A DNA stretch of 64,000 bases from Haematobia irritans (lineage: Eukaryota; Arthropoda; Insecta; Diptera; Muscidae): NCBI RefSeq assembly GCF_050003625.1, contig NC_134398.1:63496891-63560890 (forward strand), given 5' to 3'. Positions 1 to 11,900 of the stretch are shown here, in pieces. The notes beneath the pieces were generated by a model that saw only the letters and a program-made list of their open reading frames with translations, was not told where the DNA came from and did no database searches. Each line of letters starts with the position of its first letter. Position 1 is the first letter of the stretch. A program made the translations under genes and the position numbers.

Positions 1-969
1 TTGGAAACTTCCATCTCTGTTATGAATACATGTTAAATTTTGTTTCGATCTGGAAACTCCTTCATATAGAATCAGGTGTTCAAAAAAGACGCATCCGCAA
101 TTTTTTTACAATGGAAAAATTAGTAATGAAAAAATTAGAAAAAAGGTTTATCGGGACAAGAAATTCATAATGATGTGGTGAATGTGTTAGGTGAAAGTGC
201 TCCTTCATATGTAACGGTAACAAATTGGGTTGCTGAATTTAAACGTGGTCGTACGAACCACGTAGTGGACGTCCAAAAACAGCAACAGCCACAGAACTTG
301 TAGCCAAAGTGCATGATATGGTATTAAATGATCGAGTCCATTTAACAGACAAAAGAACAATCTAAACAATGGACTGAAGTTGGAGGAAGTGCCCCAAAGA
401 AGGCTAAAACAATTCAATCGGCTGGTAAGGGTATAGCAACGTTGTTTTTTTTTTTTTAGGACTTCAAAGGTATTTTATTGATTGACTATCTGCAAAAGGG
501 TAAAACAACAAATTCAGAGCACTATTGCAACCTTTTGGATCAATTAAATGTACAAATTCGAGAAAAACGTCCTGGCTTACAACACAAAAAAATAATTTTT
601 CATCAAGACAACGCACCAGCGCAGAAGAGTGTTTTAACAATGGCTAAAATCAACGAATTAACGTACGAGTTGATTGACCAACCACCTTATTCTCCTGATT
701 TAGATCCCAGTGACTTTTACTTTTTCCCAAATCTAAAAAAAATCCTTGCTGGCAAGCGTTTTACCTCAAATGAAGATGCAATTACAGTTGTAAACCACTA
801 GTTTGAAGACCTTGAGGAAAACTATTTTAATCAAGGGATAGAATTGCTAGAAAAGCGTTGGACTTAGTGTATTGAAGTTTCAAGAGATTATATTGAAAAA
901 TAAAAACATTTTTGAAAATGTAACTATTCTCTTTCATTGATAGGCTAAGAACTTTCCGAACCGCCCTCG
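1..969 (+). mobile_element. mariner element (DD34D), internally deleted, left end outside window
   Basis: The frame at 478-801 encodes the catalytic part of a mariner transposase. It has a HQDNAPA motif and a SPDLDPSD motif, with 34 residues between the second and third catalytic Asp, which defines the DD34D mariner family. After the in-frame stop at 799 the sequence still matches the second copy at 21559-22607 through to the terminal inverted repeat, which ends in GCCCTCG at 969 next to TA. The N-terminal half (about 113-420) matches the other copy but carries deletions and frameshifts, so this is a dead copy. The left inverted repeat lies outside the window. Confidence 0.85.
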
Positions 970-971
970 TA

Positions 972-1365
972 CCATACTATGAACATCCTAAAATACCTAT
1001 AGATTTCCAATTTCAGGAAAATCGGATTGAAAATACGGTTTCCAGAAGCCCAAGGATTTAAATCGGGGATCGATCTATATACCAAAACATGGACGATAGA
1101 CATCATTTTCGGCACACCTATTTGTGGTCCTAAAATATCTCTAGATTTAACATTTCAGGCAAATCGGATTGAAAATACGGTTTCCAGAAGCACAAGACGC
1201 CAAATAGAGAAGACCCCAAATAGGGGAGTTATTGAAAGCTGTGGCGTGATTAAAACAGACAGATGGATATATACTTTATATAGCCGGAAATCGATATTTC
1301 GATGTGTTACAAACGGAATGACAAACTTAAGCCCCCATTACCATTCTATGGTGATGGGTATAGCG
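972..1365 (+). repeat. R-type dispersed repeat fragment
   Basis: It contains two partial units of the repeat seen as a tandem array at 54830-55880 (gatcgatctatat..., ccaatttcaggaaaatcgg...). It ends with the family's right-hand module: a gatatttcgatgtgtt stretch, then a ccattctatggtg / gatgggtata hairpin. The open frame at 1027-1455 is an accident of this repeat and is not a gene. Confidence 0.6.
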
Positions 1366-1894
1366 AAATATTGCGAAAACTGCGTATACTACATGAATTT
1401 ATACATTAAAGAAACTCTTTCCGAGGTGAAAATTAAATCTATTTCCAAATTTTGATAATAATTGTGTTTTTTCTTTTTTAATTTAGAAACCAACTAGAGT
1501 ATATGATTAGTTGTACAATCGATCTAAAACCCTGTCAGTGAAAATTCTTATTAATAGATATAACCATCCGATTTACAAATTGGTATCGCCATTTCAATGC
1601 TATTGAGGTTAATAACCATCCTCCGCTGAGAAAGATGCTTCGAACTCTTTCTCTGATAATGACAGCGCCGGATTTTACAATCAGTAAAAAAATTCTACTA
1701 GACTAAGTAATATTTCGAATATATGACAATGGGTATACCCCGAATGGTATTTTACAATATAAATGTGTGATAAGGCGAAAGCACCATTTTTGCAACAAGT
1801 TCTCAGAAAACTATCAGTTGAAAAGTAGATTCTAAATATTTACTTATCAATTTTCCCTAATGTTCCATTTCATTTAGTAGTGTAATTCACACAA
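1366..1894. other. No gene recognised
   Basis: AT-rich sequence with no long open frame, no recognisable protein similarity and no clear element boundary. A short gggtataccccg palindrome near 1732 is probably a remnant of an R repeat end. Confidence 0.4.
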
Positions 1895-3215
1895 TTTGTA
1901 TACCCTCCACAATAGAATGGGAAGGTGAGGGGTATACTAAAATTTTTATTCCGTTTTTAATTCATTGAAATATATTGCTCTAAGACCCCATAGTGTATAT
2001 ACTCTGGGTCGTAGTGAAATTCTGTATCGATCTAGCTATGTCGGTCCGTCTGTGGAAATCACGCTAACTTTCTACACGCAGAGAAGAAACATGATTGTCA
2101 CGATCTATTCGAAGAGCAAAATAATATGATAGGAGCTATTTTTGCGGCGACCATGTAAAATTTTCACCTACAACCATGTTTTTCTACGAAAAATAAAATT
2201 TTTCTCATCTTAAATGTTATTATATTGATAAAAAGAATTTTGTTTGTGTGTTTAAATCAAAAGACGATGGTCGCGATTTAAAATGTTATGTTTTTCTTCC
2301 AGTTATAAGAACATGGTCACAAGATAAAATGTTCTGATCTTTATGAAAAAACTTTTTCGTCGTCGAAAAAAGGACACCACTTGAGAAAACAAAACACAAC
2401 ATTAACTTTATTTATATTATTTAACTTTATTTATAAACTAATTTATTGTTTATTTGTATTTATATTGTCGTGCAAGCAAACATCACATATTTTTACACAA
2501 TCTATTTTGGTTAAATTTCAACAACAAGTAATCATTCCATATATACTTCGTGCCTGTGGTGACCCTTAGTTACTGGAGAAAAATTTGCATCATGTAACTG
2601 CAAGGCCGTATTCAGGGGGGGATGGGGGGGATCAACCAATTTTTGCATGGTTGTTAGAGACCACATACTAAGACCATGTACCAAATTTCAGCCGGATCGG
2701 ATGAAATTTGCTTCTCTTAGAGCAATCGCAAGCCAAATTTGGGGGTCCGTTTATATGGGGGCTATACGTAAACGTGGACCGATATGGACCAATTTTTGCA
2801 TGGTTGTTAGAGACCATATACTAACACTATGTACCAAATTTCAGCCGGATCGGATGAAATTTGCATCTCTTCTCTCTCTTGCACAATTCATAGAATACTA
2901 GTTGAAAAGTCCGTCAAATGACGGTCGAAAAAATCAATTTTTTTTTTGATCTCGCACCACAAATTTCATTTTTGGAAAATGTCTTTCTGCTTTTTATGTA
3001 TGTTTGTTGTTCTTTTTGTGAACATGACTCGCTTTGTTTGGCCATAGCAACCAACAAACACGAAACAGCCAAACACACATTTGTAAATTAAATGGCGCAA
3101 AACCTGCGAAAATAACCTGCCTAATTCAGCGATGGAAGCACTTGGAGAGTGCAATAAAGAGATATTTCCAAACGTGCATATTCGTTTAAAAATTTTGGTC
3201 ACTTTGCCAGTTACT

Positions 3216-3948
3216 CAGGGATAGAAAATACAATTTTTAAGAAAGTACAAAAAAGGTATTTTTTGAGCGGAAAGGTACTTTTTACTAAATTTCAAAAAAA
3301 ATTTCACTGGAAGATTATTGTCAAGAGACTGAATTGTAAATAAAATAAAATTTGGACAAAATTTTCTATATAAATAAAATTTTGCAAACATTTTCTATAG
3401 AAATAAAATTTTGCAAAAAAATTCTACAGAAAAAAAAATTTGCAAAATTTTTTCTATAGAAATAAAATTTTTACAAAATTTTCAATTGAAATAAAATTTT
3501 GACAAAATTTTCAATTGAAATAAAATTTTGACAAAATTTTCTATAAAAATAAAATTTTGCAAAAATTCTATATAGAAATAAAATTTTGACAACATTTTCT
3601 ACCGAAATAAAAAATCGATAATATAGAATCGCATTCTTTTTACGACTAAAACTTTCTTGAAGTTCAATAAAATCCTGTTTTTGACTATGTCTTTTACAAA
3701 ATCGAGATTTTCTTCCCACATGAACATGTCTGTTGTGCCATATTTGTAAAAGACTATTAGCAAATAAGGTTGATAATAGACTTTCTCAAAATATTAAAAT
3801 ATTTTGTCAAAGCTATTGTACCATAAATCTGATATCGACTCAAAAATGTCTACACAAAAGGTACTAAATCCTTCGCGGGGGTACTACGGTACTGACCGGG
3901 GTGAAAAAGTATTGAAAAAAGTACTGTAGTACTGCATTTCCATCCCTG
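3216..3948 (-). mobile_element. hAT element G nested in F
   Basis: Ends CAGGGATAGAAAATAC and GCATTTCCATCCCTG form a hAT-like inverted repeat. The flanking 8-bp duplication CAGTTACT (3208-3215 and 3949-3956) is exact. The interior carries a minisatellite of aataaaattttg / caaaattttctata units (3330-3620). It also has a conserved minus-strand open frame of 82 to about 119 codons (3471-3719 here) that I do not recognise. The same element sits at the same site in the other two F copies. Confidence 0.85.
3330..3620. repeat. Minisatellite of about 28 bp (aataaaattttgacaaaattttctatag type)
   Basis: About nine imperfect tandem units of an AT-only motif. The same motif forms arrays inside the other G copies (38740-39030, 53780-53930) and independently at 62725-63090. 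Confidence 0.8.
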
Positions 3949-4023
3949 CAGTTACTACGTGCTAATCCGAACGTTCATTTTCAACAATGAAGAGATTAAA
4001 GACGTATCTTAGAAATTCGACTA

Positions 4024-4999
4024 CACGGATGAAAAAGACTGTTTTTCATATGTTTGGCTATAAACATTATATGTTTGGAACACAAATTTTTAAACACAAT
4101 ATTTTTGAGTGCAAGCATATAATGTTCATAAACTAGCATAACATGTTTGGGACATATATGTTAATATGTTAGAACATATTATGTTTGGGACATAAAATGT
4201 TTGTAAATATAATATGCTTGGATGCAAACATATATTAATTTAGAAATAGCCTATAAACATATATGTGTTTAGTAGCTTGGAGCGCTATTTAACAGGGAGC
4301 GATATTGAATTAAGTTGGTGGTTGTTGCTTGTTATTACAAAATTAACATTTTATTTTTCCTTGGGCAATTGATCAGCTACTTCTTTGATCCTTACAAACT
4401 GTGTGGTCCGCTGTTCGAATCCCCGTCCGGCAAAAGGTAAAATTAAAATAAAAAAAAATCATACAATTGAATAATTTCTTCTACAATGTTTGTATTACAG
4501 AAAAAGGTGCTAAGAACTAAAAAATCTCGTGGAAGTGAGAAAGATGTGGGGGAATATACAATTGGGCAGAAACAAAATTTTGAGCATTCAGGTCGAAAAC
4601 CTATGTTGTTAGCACCTATATTACCTGTTTATTTTCATAATTCATTATGATTGTAAATATATAAATAAATAAATAAAATTTTGAGCACAATATTGTTTGG
4701 GAGAATTTTTTTAGCATATAATATTTTTGGGTGCAAAATGCTTCCAAACATATTATATGTTCACATAATAACATATTGTTTTTTGGAAGACAACATTATT
4801 GAATTCGGATGCAAAAATACAAAATGTTTGGAACTTAGACTACCCAAACATATATTGTTTAGACCAATATGCTTTCAAACATATTATATATTGGAAGAGA
4901 TCAAACATATAAATGTTTGGGCAATACCCAAAAATGTATATGTTTGAAGCAAAATATGTTTGGGAGTATATGTTACAGAAGCGATTTTTTGTGAGCGTG
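4024..4999 (+). mobile_element. TA-flanked element C nested in hAT F
   Basis: Bounded by TA (4022-4023 and 5000-5001), with ends CACGGATGAAAAAGACTG and GATTTTTTGTGAGCGTG. The empty site attcgactagcgagag is present at 54340 and, in reverse, near 38330, which fixes the boundaries. It includes a tRNA-like box-B segment near 4388-4440 (gttcgaatccccgtccgg) followed by a gtattacagaaaaaggtgc tail. Other copies: 22740-23862, 25003-27736, 33380-37920. Confidence 0.85.
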
Positions 5000-5338
5000 T
5001 AGCGAGAGTAGACTCAATGGATTGGCATTAATGTCGGTTCATCGCCGAATAAATGTGCCGACTGAAGAAGTCATTGATTTATTTGCTGCCCAAAAAGCCC
5101 GTCGGCTCAATTTAATATTATAAAAATATTGTATACATACCTATGCATAAATACAATTTTTTACACATGAGATTATATGAATATTTTTTTAAAGTTGAAC
5201 GCCCCCGAATTAAAATCCTGGCTACGGCCTTGTGTAACTGCAAATAAATAAAAATAATTGATACCATATAGCAAAAAGCAGAACAAAAACAGGTCAATTT
5301 TTTCAATTACACTTCCTATTTCTGTGTTCACATAAAAC

Positions 5339-5627
5339 CACACAGAAAAAAATTTCACGACAATTTTTCCAATTTAAATTGTAATTGAATTTTAAATAAT
5401 ATTGAATTAAATATTTAATTGATTCAACAAATTTTTTAATTGAAACAAAAATTAATCACAAAATTAATAGTATCAATTAATTTTTTAATTGGATCAATTA
5501 ATTTTTTAATTGACCTTCAATTAGTTTTTTAATTGATACTATCATTTCCGTGATTGAAGACATTTCAATTAAAAAATTAATTGGATCAATTAATTTCGTG
5601 ATTGAATCAGAAAAAAATTTTGTGTGT
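5339..5627. mobile_element. Short MITE-like element rich in aattaattttttaattg
   Basis: About 290 bp inserted into element E. The uninterrupted sequence cataaaaccacgtgtcattt is seen at 52560. It has cacagaaaaaaattt / aaaaaaattttgtgtg ends and several ttaattttttaattg palindromes. A degenerate relative lies at about 46065-46330. Confidence 0.65.
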
Positions 5628-6181
5628 GCATGTGCAATTTCTGAACAAATACTTAACACAGTAATTCCGTATTCTCCGTCCGTTCCGACTGACGCGCAAA
5701 ATGAAAACCGTGTGTACCTGCTCAACGTTTTATAAAATTCTTTTCGCTGCAAACAAGTTAAAAAATTAAATGGTCACGAAAAAATGTACATGGCCTTTAT
5801 GGCCATGTAATGGTTCTAGATGTCTATACGTAGCCTATAAAAATACTTTTTTCCCTGCAAAAAAGTTAAAAAATTTAATGGTCAAGTACATAATTTTTCG
5901 ATCATGTAATGGTCTCAAATTCAATAACATTTAATTAATACAGCATGTTTGCGGCGTTTGAGAACCATTTAAATGCTTATTGCCAGCATATATTTTTCTC
6001 TGCTCGAAAATTATTTTTTCAAAGACAAAATACATGGTTTTCGTGACAAACACATGCTCTAGACAAGTATTAAATGGATGTGGCAACCATGTCCAAACAT
6101 GTTTTTTCTGTGCGTGTAATGAAACAAGCTATACACTTGATATGTTGATATGATGTAAACCGGATGGTATTGCAAATGGAC

Positions 6182-6258
6182 TATATAAAATGTTTTACTT
6201 AATGGTCAAAACATCTTCATTAAACATTTTGTCGACTTTCGATCATGGAAAAACTAAA
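6182..6258 (+). promoter_or_regulatory. Candidate TATA promoter and 14-nt first coding exon
   Basis: A TATATAAAA box (6182-6190) is followed about 30 bp later by an Inr-like ttcatt, then ATG at 6245, then ATGGAAAAACTAAA ending at a textbook donor, GTAAGT, at 6259. Met-Glu-Lys-Leu would make a good signal-peptide n-region for the serpin, whose hydrophobic segment begins right after a possible acceptor (tatattttag at 9032). However, 14 nt ends in phase 2 while that acceptor needs phase 1. A direct join is therefore out of frame unless another small exon exists. Confidence 0.35.
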
Positions 6259-6319
6259 GTAAGTCAAACTCTCATTCGTATTTTAAAGATAATAAATCTT
6301 CGCACTCCAGACAATATCA

Positions 6320-8345
6320 GTGAAGGTATATATGCCGACATATAGCTAGATCTACTGAATTTACTTCTTGAGGGTTTACATGTCGTAATTATCATCCGAT
6401 TTTTGTTAAATTTGTGTTATATTTTACTAGATTTGCTGAAATGTGAAATCAGTCTAAATTCTGATAGAACCCTAACATAGTCCGATCTACCGTTTTGATT
6501 TTTTGAGGACATACAGAAGCAATATTTATTCGAATTGCTTGAAATTTCTTCTATGCTCATGGAGGGAAATCAGATCAAACTTGACACACTTAAATATCAT
6601 ATTAAATATATTCTCTGTGGAAAATATCCAATCAACTGGAGGAAAATCCCATTGAAAATGGGTCTAAAATATGAAATAGTCTACCATACTTTCCCAACTC
6701 TGGTGTACATATATATGGGAGCTATATATAATCTGAACCGATGTTGACTACATTTGATAGGCATAGTTAGAACAATCATTCTGCTATCTCTGCAAATTTT
6801 CACGTAAATGGGAGTATAAAACTGGCCGACGTGGTCACTTGAGTGTAAATCGGGCGAAAAATATATATTTGGTAGCTATATCTAAATCTGAACCGATTTC
6901 AACCAAATTTGGCACACTTACCGATACTGTTAAACGTACTCCTTGTGCAAAACTTGAAGCAAGTCATGGCTTTTGAGGCCATATAAGTCCAAATCGGGCG
7001 AAAGATATATATAAGAGCTATATCTAAATCTGAACCGATTTTAACCAAATTTGGCACACATAGGTTAGGTGGCAGCACGATGTATCAGGCTCACTTAGAC
7101 TATTCAGTGGATTGTGATACCACATTGGTGAACTTCTCTCTTGTCACCGAGTGCTGACCGATTCCATGTTAAGCTCAATGACAAGGGACCTCCTTTTTAT
7201 AGCCGAGTCCGAAACGGCGTTCCACACTGCAGTGAAACCACTTAGAAAAGCTTTGAAACCCTCAGAAATGTCACCAGCATTACTGAGGTGGGATAATTCA
7301 CTGCTGAAAAACTTTTTGGTGTTCGGTCGAAGCAGGAATCGAACCTACGACCTTGTGTATGCAAGGCGGGCATGCTAAACATTGCACCACGGTGGCTCCC
7401 TTTGGCACACATAACGATACCATTAAACGTACCTCTCGGTCAAAATTTGAAGCACGTCAGGGCAAAACTCTGGCTTTTGAAGCCATATAAGTGCAAATCG
7501 GACGACAGATGTATATGGGAGCTATATCTAAATCTGAACCGATTTTAATCAAATTTGGCACACATAACTATACGATTAAACGTACCTCTCGTGCAAAATT
7601 TGAAGCAAATCACGGCAAAACTCTGGCTTTTGATGCCATATAAATGCAAATCGGTCGAAAGATATATATGAGAGCTATATTTAAATCTGAAATGATTTCA
7701 ATCAAATTAAGTACATTTACCGATACTATTAAACGTACTCCTTGTGCAAAATTTGAACGAAATCACGGCAAAACTCTGGCTTTTGAGGCCATATAAGTTA
7801 AAATCGGACGAAAGATATATATGAGAGCTATATCTAAAACTGAACCGATTTTAACCAAATTTGGTAAACTTACCTATACTATTAAACGTACTCCTTGTGC
7901 AAAATTTTAACTAAATCACGGCAAAACTCTAGCTTTTGAGGCCATATAAGTGCAAATCGGACGAAAGATATATATATGGGAGCTATATCTAAATCTGAAC
8001 CGATTTGTCTGATATTTTGCAAATTTTTCGAGACTCATAAAATATTCGAATGTACGGAATTTAAACATCGGTTGATAAACACGCCAATTATGACCAGATC
8101 GGGGATAAATATATATGACACCTATATCTAAATCTGAACCGATTTTTTCCAAAATCAATAGCGATTGTCTTTGTCCCAAAAAAACGACCCTATGCCAAAT
8201 TTGACGACGATCGGAATTAAACTGCGACCTGTACTTTTCGCACAAAAATACATGAACAGACAGACGGACATCGCTAAATCGACTCAGAATTTGATTCTAA
8301 GACGATCGGTATACTAAACAATGGGTCTCATACTTTCTTTCTTGG
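6320..8345. repeat. R-type repeat, tandem subunits of about 160 bp
   Basis: At least six diverged units carry atctaaatctgaaccgatt, aaatttggcacacata and gtgcaaatcggacgaaaga. They end with gacagacggacatcgctaaa and gacgatcggtatacta, the family's right-hand module. A SINE interrupts the array at 7063-7400. The open frames here are by-products of the repeat. Confidence 0.7.
7063..7400 (-). mobile_element. tRNA-headed SINE with 13-bp target duplication
   Basis: On the minus strand it starts with a tRNA-like head (ggagccaccgtggtgcaatg, later a ggttcgattcctgc box B) and ends ccacctaacc. The flanking repeat tttggcacacata (7050-7062 and 7401-7413) is an exact 13-bp target-site duplication, as expected for LINE-mediated SINE insertion. 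Relatives: 46727-47095 (same strand) and a partial copy at 10640-10800. Confidence 0.85.
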
Positions 8346-8467
8346 CGTTACGTACAAATTTTTTGATCTTCACCTCAAGATGTAGGAATTGGTTTCGCCT
8401 AAAAAATGCGGCTTCTTTGAAATTGAGGCATTGCTAGGATTCAACCCATCTTTAAACCTAGATTCTA

Positions 8468-8969
8468 CACCGAAAAAAAGTGAACTGTTTTATAGAAAGA
8501 ATGAACTACCTCGTACGAAAATTTAACTAAATTTTACTCCCCATTTTGAGATTTCCACAAAGCGTTATTAAAACCAGGAAATTTTAATGCCCTGTTGTAC
8601 TTTTTAACTGCAGTTCACGAAATTACATCATCTCATAAAAGAAAAAATTAACTGAAAGTAAAGAAAAAAATCATTGGCGCCAAATCATGGCCATTTTAAC
8701 CATACAGTAGTTCTTTCTTACTATTTTTGGGAATCGTAAGAAAATCTTCCTTTGGTTTAGTTCATATTGAACTTATGTGTACGGTCATTGAACTTTATAC
8801 TCCCGTTTAATTCAACAAATTTTTGAGACATACTTAAAAAAAGTAAGATTTCATTAAGCTCTGGAAAATTTCAATAAAAATAATAAAATTTAACTACAAG
8901 CAAATAATTTTTTTCTAACAAAAATAAGTTAAATTTAGCGTTAGTTTAAATACGAAAAATTTTTTTGTG
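8468..8969. mobile_element. TA-flanked element J directly upstream of the serpin ATG
   Basis: Bounded by TA (8466-8467 and 8970-8971), with ends CACCGAAAAAAAGTGAAC and AATTTTTTTGTG. Relatives include 44313-44785 (inside a DD41D relic), 47097-47760 and, in part, 62560-62730. Its right end is only 11 bp from the ATG at 8981. Either it is part of the serpin 5' leader, or it lies in a 5' intron whose acceptor is inside the apparent ORF at 9032. Confidence 0.7.
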
Positions 8970-8980
8970 TATTTTAAATT

Positions 8981-11900
8981 ATGATAACAGTCTCAAATAT
9001 CCAAATTTTTGTTATCTTTGACCATATTTTAGTTATAGCGGCAATATGCCTCTTACTACAAATGCTTACATCTACAATTGGCCAAAAATCAGTGCCACCT
9101 GTTCTACAGTCTAATATAAGGCCAAATTCACCATCTCGTACAAATATTGACAATAGTGCCCTATTGCAAAGTCAGCTACGGATTGCAGTGGGAACGGAAA
9201 GATTTGCCCTTGAGATATGGAAACACATGTCAGACGCCCATCAGGCGAATTCAACAAAAAGTTATATGATATCTCCATTTGCAGTCTGGTCCTTGCTCCT
9301 TCTTTTGGCCGAGGGAGCTGGTGGCAATACACTTAAGGAATTCCATGACACTTTACACTTGGATAGTGATCACCAGGCCGTACGAATGGCCTATAAACAA
9401 ATTGCACAAAAACTTAAGTATGCTAAGTGAAAAAATATTATCTTTGGAAAACCCCATGGAAATAAAATTCGTACTAATTGATATCACCTTTATTGCAGAG
9501 TAAACACCACCACCATAGAGGTAGCCTCATTTCAAGCTCTTTTCACAGATATTAATAAACCAGTAAATCGAGATTATGAAAGCCTTGTCACCCGTATTTA
9601 TGAATCAGCTTTAATACCTGTGAATTTCAGTGAAGTCAATAAAACTTTTACTCAAATTAATGACGACATTAACAAAGCAACCAGAGGTTTATTGCCGCAC
9701 AGTGTTCAACCACAAGACTTCAAAGATGCAGCGCTTTTAATGATTTCAGCTTTGTATTTCAAAGGCAAATGGAAGGTGAGTGATTAATAAAATTCAATAT
9801 GCTTCATTGATTGACCTTTTAGAGTTCTTAGTATCCCTTCGAATCTGATCAAACAATATCTGCCCCGTTCCATGACGAGAAAGGAACTGTATTGGGAAAC
9901 GTTCAAATGATGACCCAGATTGGTCCATTTAATTATGTCAGCATGAAATCATTGGAAAGCTACATTTTGGAACTACCCTATGGCAAAGAGGATCGTCTAT
10001 CCATGTTGGTTATCTTACCACGAAGATGTAAGTTATTACAACACAAAAAAATTAATCATTTTAGTGAATTACATTTTCGGGATTTTAGTCAAATATTTTG
10101 AAAAATCTAGGGAAAAATAGCTAGGGTATTTTAAAAACTCTTAACTTATTCTGGCAAATCAAGTTCGTATCTTGCAAAGTAATCCATCCACGTGCAGAGG
10201 ATAGAGAGTTTACTATGTGATGGCGTTTATGTTATAATGCATCAATATGTTGGTCTCAACCCTCAAAAAGTAAATATATACTTGGCAGTGGTGAAATTCT
10301 AAGTCGACCTAGGTTAACTTAGGTTAGGTTTATGTGGCAACTTACTTTTGTTTACCTACTACCATGGGATGGTGATTGGATATAGTAAGTTTGTCATTCC
10401 GTTTGTAACACATTGATATATCTATTTCCGACTACATTCTTGATGAGGGAGAAGTTCTAAGGCGATCGTACGATGTCTGCCTGGATATCTGTATATTGTA
10501 AAGACGCTTCAGCTTTCAATAATGATGCTATCGTGCTGAAATTTTGTACAAGTTAGTCTTTTGTCTTCAGGCAAGTAAAGTCCGAAGATGGGCTGTATCG
10601 GACCATGATTCGATATAGCCACCATATACACCGATATCCCTATTTGATATCTTAACGGCATTTTCAGCAGTGGATTATCTCCTCTCAGTAATGCTGGTGA
10701 CATTTTGGAATATTTCAAATCTTCTCTAAGTGGTTTTAGCGCAATGTGAAACGCCGTGCGGACTTGGCTATAAAAAGGTGGCCCTTATCATTAAGCTAAA
10801 CATAAAAACTATCTCCCGAATCAACTTCTTGGAGCATGGAAGCCCCAAGTTTTTATCCTATTAGCTTGAAATCATGTTTTTTAATATAGCTCATATATAT
10901 AGACCTATATCCCAAGTTGAGGGCATGGAAAGAGCAATTTGTTTTGTATTTTAGATCCAAAAGGAGCTATGTCAAATAAACTTTATATTGACCAATGTTT
11001 CGCTTTAAGTCCTTACAGACCAATCTCCCGATTTCTCTTCTTCAGAGCATGGAAGCCCCAAGTTTTTATCCTATTAGTTTGAAATTTTAAATCTAGAAAT
11101 ATTCAGGCTCGTATGGAATTGTGTTAAATGTGTATATATCGCGGCATGGTTTGATGTTGCCCTCATATAGACCTATTTCTCTTTTGCACGAGTACAAGGC
11201 TACCGTGTGGGTCGGGTATTCTTCCTTTGGACTATCAAGGAGTAATTTCAGTTTAAAAATGAAAAAGGTCCCAAAGACCTTCTCATCCGTCCGAGAGTTA
11301 AACAGTTTCAATGCATATTAAAGCGTACAGTAGGTAACGGATATAGGCACATCTCATATAAGAAAAATATGCATATAAGAAAGTTAGTTAGAAAACTTTT
11401 TCTTTTGTTAGAGATTTTTGAATTTCTTCGAAAATTTTAAACTTTTATCACCAAAAAAATTCGTTTGTTACAAAATTTTTATTTTTTCAATAAAAAAAAG
11501 TTATTTTTGAAACCACAACACAGTCCATTTCGTTTATATCAAACACTGTTCTTTTCTGACTTTAGGTCTTTAATAAGACACATTTTACAGTTAATATAAA
11601 ACAATGTAATGTTGAACATTTTTTCGGAATCTTCCGAACATATCTGGAATATATGTAAAAAAAAAAAAAAACTTTGGTCGAAGCAGGGATCGAACCCAAG
11701 ACCCTTGGCATGCAAGTCGGACGTAGCAACCACTGCTCCACGGTGCCAAACTAAATGTTTGTTTCTGTTAAATAAACTTTGTTTATTCGGTTCGTGGGCG
11801 CCGCAAGCTATGCTATACAAATATAACTTATATGGATATTTATCTATTGATGACCATAACAGGTACATAGCTCAGTGGTTATTGTGTTGGCTTACAAATT

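Larger units (their letters stand above)
3087..5123 (+). pseudogene. hAT transposase C-terminal dimerisation region, split in three
   Basis: Three pieces join into one reading frame. 3087-3215 encodes LPNSAMEALGECNKEIFPN and then LKILVTLPVT. 3957-4023 encodes SERSFSTMKRLKTYLRNST. 5002-5123 encodes LNGLALMSVHRRINVPTEEV and then VIDLFAAQKARRL before a stop. This is the typical C-terminal signature of hAT transposases of the ZMYM/Blackjack-like type. hAT G interrupts it after LPVT, and element C interrupts it within the Ser-Thr-Ser-Glu run. One codon just after the G site is a stop (TAA) here, but TCA in the other copies. No N-terminal domain or catalytic core was found in the element, so it is a relict. 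Confidence 0.8.
2601..5232 (+). mobile_element. hAT element F (CAAGGCCGTA ends) with 8-bp target duplication
   Basis: The element starts CAAGGCCGTATTCAGG and ends CCTGGCTACGGCCTTG. It is flanked by an exact 8-bp duplication, TGTAACTG (2593-2600 and 5233-5240). Eight-base duplications and CA(A/G)GG...-type ends are hallmarks of hAT transposons. It contains the C-terminal end of a hAT transposase broken by two further insertions: hAT G at 3216-3948 and element C at 4024-4999. Two more copies, with different 8-bp duplications, are at 38100-39302 and 53238-56300. Confidence 0.9.
2075..6116 (+). mobile_element. TA-flanked element E, with nested insertions
   Basis: It is bounded by TA at 2073-2074 and 6117-6118. 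Its ends are imperfect inverted repeats: CACGCAGAGAAGAAACATG on the left, and CATGTTTTTTCTGTGCGTG on the right. Its own sequence is 2075-2600 plus 5241-6116; the middle is hAT F. Near-complete relatives are at 51927-53075 and, reversed, at 48513-49635. The body has no long conserved open frame, so it is probably non-autonomous. The TA duplication and short terminal repeats suggest, but do not prove, a Tc1/mariner-type mechanism. Confidence 0.75.
1895..6181 (+). repeat. R repeat copy split by element E (1895-2074 and 6119-6181)
   Basis: The left piece starts with the ataccctccacaatag hairpin and runs through gaccccatagtgtatata and a gtccgtctgtggaaatcacgc stretch to 2074. The right piece resumes at 6119 with gaaacaagctatacacttga and ends after a gatggtattgcaaatgg stretch. 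Put together they follow the order seen uninterrupted at 56960-57220, so element E landed in a pre-existing R copy. R similarity stops abruptly at about 6180, next to the candidate promoter. Confidence 0.75.

Noticed and set aside
3471..3719. Frame with RKSRFCKRHSQKQDFIELQE in hAT G as a host gene
   Set aside because: It is present in every G copy and merges into the minisatellite; at most it is an element-encoded remnant.
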